From positions 1 through 9,404 of the forward strand of contig JBGCEI010000068.1 of NCBI GenBank assembly GCA_045106295.1: 9,404 nucleotides of DNA, in the 5' to 3' direction. Positions 1 to 6,665 of the stretch are shown here, one piece after another. This DNA comes from WTJX01 sp045106295 (lineage in GTDB: Bacteria; Bacteroidota; Bacteroidia; Cytophagales; JAAEPT01). The notes beneath the pieces were generated by a model. The model saw only the letters and a list, made by a program, of their open reading frames with translations. It was not told where the DNA came from and ran no database searches. Positions within the stretch are counted from its first letter, which is position 1. Each line of letters begins with the position of its first letter. Both the position numbers and the translations under genes were made by a program.

Positions 1-2986
1 ATATTTTTCCAGAGCATCGTATAAATCTAGCTTTTGTAGTAAATCAGTTTCATTTTGAGGTTTAAGGGACCAATTATCTGAATTCAGATTAGAGACCTTG
101 ATTGAAATTTCAGGTCCAAAATGATTGCTTTTTGCATCATTAATTGACGTAACACGAAAAATTGTAAAACTGGATATTTTCACTTTAGACATGGTGAAAA
201 CACTTACATAGGTAAGAGCATCATCAAACACTGGTAAATCCTGATAATCAATGATTTCTATCGGGTTAAAAGAGTCTTTTAAAAAGTCTCTACAATTTCT
301 GCCATATTCAGATGATATGAATTGATTTGAAGTTATGTATGAACAATAACCTGATTCTGATAAAACTAAATAAGCACGTTCGAAAAATAGAATAGAAATA
401 TCAACCCGTTTAAACGCAACTGCAAAATTATTTTTGTAAAAATCAATTTGATCGTGTTCTAATTCTTGTACACGTATATAAGGTGGATTCCCAATCACCG
501 TATCAAAACCCACAAAATCACCTTCATCATTCAGCACTTCGGGAAATTCGAAGCGCCACTCAAAGGCATTTTCATAGATTTTGTTGTTTTTGATTTCTTC
601 TATCTCGGTTTCTAGCTTTTTGGTGTCTTTGGTAAGTTTTTCTACTTTTTTATTCCAAACCGTTTTTTCCTTTTTGCTCATCTCAAAGAGTCCTGTTTGA
701 GTCGTGAGATTCGCAAGTTCACCGCTGAACTTGTAGAGTTTTTTGAGCTTTGGGTCACCCTTTGAAATCTCACTACGGAAGTCGCTTTTAATGTCGTTGA
801 TTAAGCGTTCCATTTCGTGTTTCTCATCCTTGCTTTGGGCATTGCGGTAAGCATCCACCGCTATTCGATAGCTGTCAATTGACCACTTACTTTTCTTGAG
901 TGCCTCGTGAATGTCTGCATCCAAATCGAATCGGCTAATTAGCGAATTACCGCACTTGATATTGATGTCGATGTTTGGTAGTGTTTCGAGTTCTGTTTCG
1001 TTTTTGTAGTAGGCGTTTTTCAATAGCTCAATCCACAATCTCAAACGACAAATCTTAACGGAATTTGGGTTAATATCTACACCAAAAAGACAGTTTTCAA
1101 TAATGGTTTGTTTCTCATGGAAAAGCGTTTCTTGGAGCCGTTGGCTTTCTTTATTATTGATACTGTACTCGAATAATTCTCCATCGTCATCGGTGATCAC
1201 CAATTCATCATTGACCACTTCGAGTACATATTCCTTTAATCGCTTGCCGTCTCTATCTTGAAAAATTTTAAGGTCATTCTTAATGGCAATCATCTCGTTA
1301 AGAGCCGAAACCAAAAAGTGACCAGAACCCCACCGCAGGATCACAAATCTTAAGACTGTTTACAATATTGTTGGCTTCTTGGCGGTCTTCAATCTTGTCG
1401 TAGAGATCGTCTAAGTTTTTGCAGTTCCAACCTTTTGTATCGTTGAATTTCTGTACTACCGACCTTCGGATGGTTTCACGGCACATGTACATGGTGATAA
1501 AACCAGGAGTAAAGAACGAGCCGTCTTTGTACCCGTTGATTTTCTCGAAAATCAATCCAAGGACTGAGGCGTTAATTAGTGTTTTGTTGTCTTCCTGAAT
1601 GTCTTCAGCTCCTTCGCTGCTAAAGTCATACGCTTCTAGGAATGCAAAGAAGTATTCAAGGGCATTGAGTTCACCTTTTCGTTTCTTTCCGTTCTCGTCT
1701 TTGAGGACGGTGTTGGCTAGAATAGGGAGTGTCTTTTCATCTCGAAGATTACTAATGAGAATCGTGTTATGCTCCAGTTCATTGGGCTCGAAAAGCGAAG
1801 AATTGAGGTAAGGCACTTTGGCAAAGTCCTCTTTTACATCTTCATTTCGTTCTATGTGCTTCTTTGCTAATACCTGAAAGAAAAGGCTGTTCAGGTCATC
1901 ATAATTATTGATCTTCTTGAAATTCAAGAACGAATACGATTCGTCTCCTTTGTGATAAGCGATCAATTGAGCTTCCAGCAACTTCAAAAACAGAATTCGA
2001 TTGACCCAAGTAATGGAAAGTTCCAGCCCTACATTGAACAAACGGTCTTCCATTGTTTCTCCATATTGGCTAGGTTTATCTAGTCGGTGAATCTTGTCTA
2101 GCGTGTCTAGTTGAATAACGGCATTTTCGAGTAGAGAACCTGTGTTTCGTTCACCAGCTTTGTTTCTTTGAATTACTTTTTTTCCTCCGTCTTTCGTTTC
2201 TGTCAGACCGATGATGTGTAGCAGTTCGCTGTAAAACTTCTTGTCCAGCGAGTTGCTGTCGTTCGCAAAAGGAAGTTTGAGTAAATGCTCAGGGGAAAGG
2301 AGTTTGAAAAGGGCAATAAGTTTGTTATCGTCCTTCTTGTCATCATTTCTTAGTGGTTTGTCATAGTCACGCAAATCGAAATGCGTGAAATCAACCGAAT
2401 TATCTAGTTGCTCGATAAACGGCCCGGCTACTTGCTTATAGAAAAAATCGGTTTTAGTATCTACTAATCTTCCTCCTTCAAAGTCTTCGAATTGCTTGAC
2501 CAACTTTTTGTTTTGGGCAAATAGTCTATCGAATGTAGTAGCATCAAAAACAAACCATTCGTTGATGTTCGTAGCAATCAGATATTTAATTTCAAGATTT
2601 TTCTGCGTGATTCGTTCTCGTAGGTAGTAGAGGACTAATTCTTGGAAAGCCTTTTTATTGAGATTGTCTTTTGTGACCATCTCATTTTTGTTAGTGGGCT
2701 TTTTAGCTGCAATGATGACTCCAACAGTAGACTTGGCATCTTTTCCGTTGTGGATCACTAGGTCGTTTCGTCCTTTGGTATTTATAGAATGATTGGGGTC
2801 GTAGTAGGTCTTCTTTAGAAAATCAGAAACCAGATTTTTATGAAACTCCTCAGATTCGGTATCGTTCGTTTGATCGATTAGATGAATCAGGTTCTCTTTA
2901 AAAACCTCAATATCAGATCGGTTGGGTTTAACCTTCAGGTAGGCTTTGTTGAGGGATTTTCTAGGTTTGAGCTTATTTAAATTCAT
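1..2986 (-). pseudogene. Eco57I-like type IIG restriction enzyme/DNA adenine methyltransferase, frameshifted, C-terminus outside window
   Basis: Single-chain type IIG enzymes join a PD-(D/E)xK nuclease to an N6-adenine methyltransferase and a target-recognition region. The first frame (562 codons from the ATG at 2986) has the N-terminal SLNKAYLKVKPNR block, a nuclease region (N74-D75-L-V-I, then IIAAKKP at 91-97) and a helical linker. It then has the methyltransferase entry block (LGLIFEKINGYKDGSFFTP from residue 476) and motif I DPAVG at 549-553. Reading then slips after one extra G (CCCC on the plus strand, 1328-1331) and stops at TAA. The correct motif I continuation, SGHFLVSALNE, is in the next frame. 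That frame stays open without a stop to base 1 (442 codons) and includes VDINPNSVKICRLRLW and motif IV NPPY at 478-489. A lysine/glutamate-rich, coiled-coil-like stretch lies at 580-660. About 995 residues are visible; the target-recognition end is missing. Residue 93, normally the E of ExK as I recall the family, is Ala. Identity is firm. Whether it is a true pseudogene or a sequence error is open. Confidence 0.9.
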
Positions 2987-3042
2987 TAACTATTGGCGGT
3001 CATTAAAAGATCATTCAATATACCAACTTAGCTTATTATTCG

Positions 3043-3124
3043 CACCTAAGCGTTGGGTGATTTTAGCTCTTTTGGTTTTTTTGGGTTGGCTTTGTGCGTT
3101 GGCAAAAACCAAATGTGCTAAAAT
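3043..3124. repeat. Two adjacent inverted repeats, possible cassette or repeat-element boundary
   Basis: The first dyad is CACCTAA-GCG-TTGGGTG (3043-3059), which pairs fully if one G-T wobble is allowed. It is followed directly by a long imperfect stem. ATTTTAGC (3060-3067) pairs with GCTAAAAT (3117-3124), and TTTGGTTTTT (3071-3080) pairs with AAAAACCAAA (3104-3113). The 3-base internal loops are tct and tgt. The 23-base terminal loop contains two copies of GTTGGC (3085-3090 and 3098-3103). The architecture recalls palindromic boundaries of repeat-borne gene cassettes in Bacteroidota genomes. GTTGGGT at 3052-3058 fits the integron core consensus GTTRRRY, but no matching partner core or integrase is visible, so an attC call is not justified. 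Confidence 0.6.
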
Positions 3125-3260
3125 GTGCGGTGGGTTTTTACTTTTCGCTCATGGCATACAACTCTTCAATATACGTATTACTTATATTTTTCAATTATAA
3201 ATTCAGCTATATTCACAAATAAGTGGATAAAGCTGAGCTTTTGTGTTATTTTATGCTGTT

Positions 3261-3290
3261 CTTCGAGATGTTCCGTAGGGCATCTCGAAG
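3261..3290. repeat. Perfect 10-bp-stem hairpin, REP-like
   Basis: CTTCGAGATG (3261-3270) and CATCTCGAAG (3281-3290) are perfect inverse complements around the loop TTCCGTAGGG. Two G-T wobbles and a C-G pair can extend the stem into the loop. No T-tract follows on either strand, so an intrinsic terminator is unlikely. The right arm shares ATCTCGAA with the palindromic element at 3851-3933 on the other side of the broken DUF985 gene. Confidence 0.75.
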
Positions 3291-3302
3291 CAATGATAAA
3301 AA

Positions 3303-3317
3303 CAGATTTGTAATCTG
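3303..3317. repeat. Short hairpin CAGATT-TGT-AATCTG
   Basis: A perfect 6-bp inverted repeat with a 3-base loop lies 16 bases before the ATG of the DUF985 pseudogene and 12 bases after the hairpin at 3261-3290. It may be the tail of that repeat unit or an operator-like site in the leader of the gene. The sequence alone does not decide. Confidence 0.5.
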
Positions 3318-3333
3318 AATAACGAAAATATAC

Positions 3334-3834
3334 ATGACTACTCCTAAACAAATCATTGATAAACTAGGCTTACGTCCTCATCCAGAGGGCGGTTATTACA
3401 AGGAAACTTATCGAAGTGAAGGTAAGATAGAAAAATCAAGCTTAGCGGAAGACTATTCTGGAAAGAGAAACTATTCTACGGCTATTTATTTTATGTTGAC
3501 CTCAGATTCTTTTTCTGCTTTTCACAGAATAAAACAAGATGAGTTTTGGCATTTCTATGTTGGTTCACCATTGATTATCCATATGATTTCAAAAGAAGGG
3601 GAGTATTCAGCCATTACACTTGGAAATGATTTAGTTGCTGATGAAATTCCTCAGATTGTGGTATAAGGAGGCGATTGGTTTGCTGCTGAAGTGGTTAATA
3701 AAGATAGCTATTCGCTTGTAGGCTGTACCGTTTCACCAGGTTTTGATTTTGATGATTTTGAATTACCTAAAAAAGCTGAGTTACTTGAAAAATTTCCTAA
3801 GCATGAAGCTATCATTAATCGACTGAGTAGATAA
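3334..3834 (+). pseudogene. DUF985/Cupin_5 family protein, interrupted by in-frame TAA
   Basis: This is a small single-domain cupin of unknown substrate. The first 110 codons carry the family blocks LRPHPEGGYYKETYRS, STAIYFML, SAFHRIKQDEFWHFYVGSPL and the PQIVV strand. A TAA follows at 3664-3666. The same frame then continues for 55 codons with GGDWFAAEVV, YSLVGCTVSPGFDFDDFEL and KFPKHEAIINRL, ending at TAA 3832-3834. The joined length (about 166 codons) matches the usual 160-170 residues, and the frame never shifts, so a single nonsense codon is the only lesion. It sits in the PxxxW turn, a position I recall as commonly proline. One base change from a lysine AAA codon would also explain it. 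Loss of the last third removes part of the cupin barrel, so the short product is unlikely to fold. The gene is flanked by palindromic repeats. Confidence 0.88.
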
Positions 3835-3850
3835 AGCATTCATAACTAAC

Positions 3851-3933
3851 CGTCATTCCTGCGTAGTCAGGAATCTCGAAAAAGATAACCTCTGCTAAAC
3901 AAGGTTGAGATCCCCGTATTCACGAGGATGACG
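3851..3933. repeat. 83-bp palindromic element (REP doublet or MITE-like)
   Basis: The ends are inverted (CGTCAT at 3851-3856, ATGACG at 3928-3933). A second inverted pair lies inside (ATCTC at 3873-3877, GAGAT at 3907-3911). Each half forms its own hairpin. The left one is ATTCCTG/CAGGAAT (3855-3861 and 3868-3874). The right one is ATCCCCG/CGAGGAT (3910-3916 and 3923-3929) with one mismatch. The two halves keep the same ends but have different, internally complementary cores, a pattern expected of elements selected for secondary structure. It begins 16 bases after the stop of the DUF985 pseudogene. Confidence 0.75.
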
Positions 3934-3960
3934 ATCTTTATTGTGAAAGTCTCTAACTAC

Positions 3961-4056
3961 ATTTTGCATCAGGGATAGAAGTGGAAAGCCCACAGCCGAC
4001 AAAGGAAGGCGAGGACTTGAAACGAATAGCCCGACACGAAGTGTGATGCCCAATAT
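3961..4056 (+). ncRNA. Structured intergenic motif, candidate Bacteroidota RNA or interspersed repeat
   Basis: Several nested pairings can be drawn. GCATC (3966-3970) pairs with GATGC (4045-4049) as a closing stem. GGG (3972-3974) can pair with CCC (4030-4032); the bases beside them are ATAG just after the GGG and ATAG overlapping the start of the CCC side. AAGT can pair with ACTT further in, and GCC with GGC around an A-rich loop. ACAC-GAA-GTGT (4034-4044) forms a side hairpin. The blocks GTGGAAAGCCC, GGACTTGAAACG and ATAGCCCGAC look to me like a motif seen repeatedly in intergenic regions of Bacteroidota. The Rfam Flavo-1 family is one possible name that I could not check. It lies between convergent genes, so it is not an obvious leader. 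Strand is assigned from the remembered orientation only. Confidence 0.5.
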
Positions 4057-4080
4057 GTAAGTTTTTATGTGAGAAAGGGA

Positions 4081-4704
4081 TTACAAAAAGTCAATCTCCC
4101 CAAGGCCTTCTCTTACAATTTCTATATCTCCGTCACAACAGTCTAACACCGTCGAGGGGGTAATTTCTCCTATGCCACCATCTATGATAACATCTACTTG
4201 TTTATCGTAAATATCTAGCATCAAAGATGGGTCTGTATAATACTCTACTTCTAGCTCTTTATCTGGCAAAGAGGTACTAATAATTGGATGCCCTAATTCT
4301 TGCGTAAGCAAATTTGTAATCCGATGATCAGGAATTTTAATACCTACTGTTTTCTTTTTGAACTGTAGTGCCTTAGGTACTTCTCCACTTGCATTAATAA
4401 TGAAAGTATATGGGCCAGGCAGTGTCTTTTTCATTAACTTAAAAATAGTGCTGCCCACCTGCTTGGTATATTGAGAAGCATTGCTCAAATCAGTACACAT
4501 AAAACTAAATTGTGACTTCTCTACTTTTACTTGTTTAATCTGGCAGATTCGTTCGATGGCTTTACGATCAAAAACACTACATCCTAGCGCATAAACGGTA
4601 TCAGTAGGGTAGATGATGACTCCTCCTTTTTGCAAGTGACGGACTACTTCTGCTATTTTTCTTTCTTCTGGATTGTCTGGATTGATAGAGATAAAAGACG
4701 CCAT
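4081..4704 (-). CDS. YciO-type Sua5/YciO/YrdC/YwlC family protein
   Basis: Members of this fold bind ATP, threonine and tRNA-related ligands; the TsaC/Sua5 branch makes threonylcarbamoyl-AMP for t6A modification of tRNA. At 207 residues this is a single YrdC domain without the extra C-terminal Sua5 domain. SINPDNPEERK at the start, YPTDTVYALGC (32-42), FSFMCTDLS (66-74), LMKKTLPGPYTFI (90-102) and PSTVLD (183-188) closely follow E. coli YciO. The SxxAN-type end of the active-site motif in TsaC is STSLP (143-147) here, and the KRP segment of TsaC is absent; both are YciO traits. Its role is therefore less certain than plain t6A synthesis. It is the last gene of the scpA operon, with its start only 2 bases after the stop of the membrane-protein gene. 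No terminator is visible after it. Confidence 0.9.
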   Translation of the reverse strand: MASFISINPDNPEERKIAEVVRHLQKGGVIIYPTDTVYALGCSVFDRKAIERICQIKQVKVEKSQFSFMCTDLSNASQYTKQVGSTIFKLMKKTLPGPYTFIINASGEVPKALQFKKKTVGIKIPDHRITNLLTQELGHPIISTSLPDKELEVEYYTDPSLMLDIYDKQVDVIIDGGIGEITPSTVLDCCDGDIEIVREGLGEIDFL

Positions 4705-4706
4705 AC

Positions 4707-5765
4707 TTATCGATTAACAAATACTTTTTTTAGCCATCTTGGCAATACAATAGAGCCTAAAACAAGGTAAGCAAAATAGGTAAGAAAACGCCACAACAAT
4801 AATACAATGACTAATACTCCTCCATTCGAAAGAATATCTTTAAAGAACACTTTAAATAAGCCTTCTGCTATCCCCGATGCACCAGGAGTTGGAGAAACGA
4901 GTTGAGCAATCCACATCACTATTTGTCGAGATATTGCCTGGAAGTGTTCCCAAAAACTCATTCCATCAGAAAATGCTGCTACTAAACAGTTGAGCATAAA
5001 GTAACGTGCCGTCCAGATAAAAAAGGTTACTAAAACTGCCTTTACCCAATACATAATAGATACTGATCGCAATTCATTAGCCGCATTAATCATCTGAGTC
5101 CCTTGCTCATGTGCCATTTTTCTACCTCTCCTGAGTGGCCCCCAAGACGTTAGTTTCATTAAGATATACTTAAACCCTCTTGGGTTAATAAATATTCCGT
5201 AAATCATTAATAGGGAGTACGATGAAATCAATAAATAACTGATGTAGAATGCATTTTTTAGAGCTTCCCTACTCACCCATTCCGTATTTGGGAACAAACT
5301 ATTGTCGGAAGAAAACATCACTAGACATCCTGCTATTACAAAAAATAAATTATCTAAAATAGCCGTTACTAAAACGTAGGCTAAAGACTTCCCTAGTGGA
5401 ATCTTTTCTTTGTTTAAAATAAAGACAGCTACTGCAGTTCCCCCTACTACCGATGGTGTAACTGCCGAAGCAAACTCCCACAATACAATCACTTGAAAGC
5501 AACTTTTCCAGCTCAATTTATTCATGGTGAGATGTTTGATTCGGTACATATACCCTCCATCTCTCACCAACAAAACCAATAAGGCTAAGAAAACCCAAAA
5601 GAAATTAGCATTCGCTAATTCTTTGCCAATAGCAGATAGTGTAAGTCCATTGTTCGTGATTTCATCGTAGAATAAATAACCAATAACAATCAGTCCAATC
5701 AATACAGTAAGACCGATTCGACGAGAGTTAAATATTTTAAGGACTTTATCTTCTTGCTCAGCCAT
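4707..5765 (-). CDS. Flippase-like / lysylphosphatidylglycerol synthase TM-region family membrane protein (YbhN/UPF0104-like)
   Basis: This is a 352-residue polytopic inner-membrane protein with about seven to eight hydrophobic spans, including residues 18-33, 55-67, 103-117, 128-151, 172-193, 237-262 and 316-340. It has the two signatures of the family: EFASAVTPSVVGG (97-109) in the first half and SPTPGASGIAEGLF (291-304) in the second. The cytoplasmic synthetase domain of true MprF enzymes is absent, so it corresponds to the stand-alone membrane half, for which lipid or polyprenyl-linked substrate transport is suspected but not proven. A basic N-terminus (NSRR) precedes the first span. It sits between scpA (5-base gap) and the YciO-type gene (2-base gap), so co-transcription and perhaps translational coupling are likely. 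The substrate cannot be inferred from the sequence. Confidence 0.9.
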   Translation of the reverse strand: MAEQEDKVLKIFNSRRIGLTVLIGLIVIGYLFYDEITNNGLTLSAIGKELANANFFWVFLALLVLLVRDGGYMYRIKHLTMNKLSWKSCFQVIVLWEFASAVTPSVVGGTAVAVFILNKEKIPLGKSLAYVLVTAILDNLFFVIAGCLVMFSSDNSLFPNTEWVSREALKNAFYISYLLISSYSLLMIYGIFINPRGFKYILMKLTSWGPLRRGRKMAHEQGTQMINAANELRSVSIMYWVKAVLVTFFIWTARYFMLNCLVAAFSDGMSFWEHFQAISRQIVMWIAQLVSPTPGASGIAEGLFKVFFKDILSNGGVLVIVLLLWRFLTYFAYLVLGSIVLPRWLKKVFVNR

Positions 5766-5770
5766 AAAAA

Positions 5771-6511
5771 TTAGTCAGAAGGTACGTGCTCAATCCAGAA
5801 ATTATTGTAGCCCAAACCTACATTGATTGAAATCAGATTCAATTGTAGTAATTCTAAAATAGCTAAAAAATTAAAAATCACCGCTATCCTATCTGGCTGA
5901 GTGCAGAGGATGTCTTCAAAAGTTACTTTCGCTTTACTTTTAACCTTGTCTAGCATCTTTAACTTTTGCTCACTTATCGTAAATGGATATTTTACTACTT
6001 GGTGAACGGGCTTGTTTTTCTGAACCTCATAACGAGACAATACTTTTTCATAGACTTTCAATAACTTGTATAAATCAAGATCTTGTAATTCTGATTCCAC
6101 ATTATTGACTTCAGCCAAAGACTTTAATTCAGAGACGATATTCCCTCTCTTCTCACGTTGAAAAGCATCTCCTTCCATTGCGGCCATATCTGCCACAATA
6201 GATTTATATTTTTTATATTCTAATAGGCGAGAAATTAATTCTTCTCGAGGATCCACTTCATTACCAAACTCATCTATCTCTTGACGTGGAACCAGCATCT
6301 TAGATTTAATTTTCATTAAAGTGGCTGCTACCAAAATGAATTCACTAGCTACTTCTATATTCACCTTTTCTAATTCTTTTACGTAATCTAGAAAGTCATT
6401 TGTGATGGTAGAAATTGGAATATCGTGTATATCCAACTCATCTCTTTCAATAAAAAAAAGAAGTAGATCAAAAGGGCCTTGGAATAAAGGAAGTTGAACT
6501 TCAAAACTCAT
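5771..6511 (-). CDS. scpA: Segregation and condensation protein A (kleisin subunit of SMC-ScpAB)
   Basis: ScpA is the kleisin that bridges the head and neck of Smc and recruits ScpB, forming the complex that organises and separates replicated chromosomes. The 246-residue product has the N-terminal Smc-neck helix block LFQGPFDLLLFFIERDELDIHDI (typed here as L9 to I31) followed by PISTITNDFLDYV. Next comes ASEFILVAATLMKIKSKMLVP, then a charged, variable middle (about 80-150) that should be the ScpB-binding linker. A C-terminal winged-helix part (VTFEDILCTQPDRIAVIFNFLAILELLQL, in segments) ends in YNNFWIEH. The length is normal for the family. The ATG at 6511 gives the standard MSFEVQLPLFQG start. 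It is the first gene of a three-gene operon. No scpB or smc lies in the window. Confidence 0.95.
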   Translation of the reverse strand: MSFEVQLPLFQGPFDLLLFFIERDELDIHDIPISTITNDFLDYVKELEKVNIEVASEFILVAATLMKIKSKMLVPRQEIDEFGNEVDPREELISRLLEYKKYKSIVADMAAMEGDAFQREKRGNIVSELKSLAEVNNVESELQDLDLYKLLKVYEKVLSRYEVQKNKPVHQVVKYPFTISEQKLKMLDKVKSKAKVTFEDILCTQPDRIAVIFNFLAILELLQLNLISINVGLGYNNFWIEHVPSD

Positions 6512-6537
6512 GAAGTAAAATTACGAATAAAGTTTGG

Positions 6538-6572
6538 CTTGTAAACAAGAATTAAGTTAATTGTCTGACAAT
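6538..6572. promoter_or_regulatory. Two dyads in the scpA / M20 dipeptidase divergent spacer, possible operators
   Basis: CTTGT-AA-ACAAG (6538-6549) and ATTGTC-T-GACAAT (6560-6572) are perfect inverted repeats 10 bases apart, within 65 bases of the scpA start. Dyads of this size are typical of dimeric repressor sites, and their position would affect scpA and perhaps the divergent dipeptidase gene. No regulator can be named. A TTG/TAATTTTA pair can be read on the minus strand with a 22-base spacer, but it would leave almost no leader, so I do not call it a promoter. Confidence 0.4.
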
Positions 6573-6583
6573 ATATGAGCCTC

Positions 6584-6654
6584 TAGCTTTTGGCAACTAG
6601 CTACTAGCTAAATAGCTCACATATTTTAGGAATAAAGACTAATTGCTATTAGCT
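6584..6654. repeat. Irregular TAGCT repeat cluster
   Basis: TAGCT occurs five times (6584, 6598, 6605, 6613 and 6650), three of them within CTAGCT, with spacings of 14, 7, 8 and 37 bases. TGAGC (6576-6580) and GCTCA (6615-6619) are inverted around the first four copies. The cluster fills most of the 154-base divergent spacer and reaches to 12 bases before the dipeptidase ATG. Such CTAGCT/TTAGCT strings are repeat-like and may be slippage products; no function is evident. Confidence 0.6.
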
Positions 6655-6665
6655 AAAAAAGATAC

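Larger units (their letters stand above)
2987..3333. other. 347-base non-coding spacer rich in inverted repeats
   Basis: No reading frame here gives a believable protein; the short open frames on the plus strand are low-complexity and lack family features. The stretch lies between the divergent starts of the type IIG gene and the broken DUF985 gene, so it should hold both promoters. No good match to the Bacteroidota promoter consensus was found for either gene. It holds two adjacent dyads at 3043-3124, a 10-bp-stem hairpin at 3261-3290 and a small hairpin at 3303-3317. Bases 3125-3260 are AT-rich with no further structure I can support. Confidence 0.7.

Noticed and set aside
1328..1331. Phase-variable homopolymer controlling the type IIG gene
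   Set aside because: A tract of four is shorter than tracts known to slip often; a simple mutation or consensus error is more likely.
3052..3103. Integron attC site, from GTTGGGT at 3052-3058 and the GTTGGC copies
   Set aside because: Only one core fits GTTRRRY, no RYYYAAC partner is placed correctly, and no integrase gene is in the window.
3261..3290. Intrinsic terminator
   Set aside because: The stem is strong but no T-tract follows on either strand.
2946..3313. Short open frames on the plus strand across the type IIG start and spacer
   Set aside because: They overlap the real gene or the inverted repeats and have no recognisable family blocks.
3667..3834. Possible translational restart after the DUF985 stop, using the AAGGAGG-like sequence at 3665-3671
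   Set aside because: The GGAGGC bases encode the conserved Gly-Gly before Trp, and no ATG follows at a suitable distance. Bacteroidota rarely rely on Shine-Dalgarno sequences.
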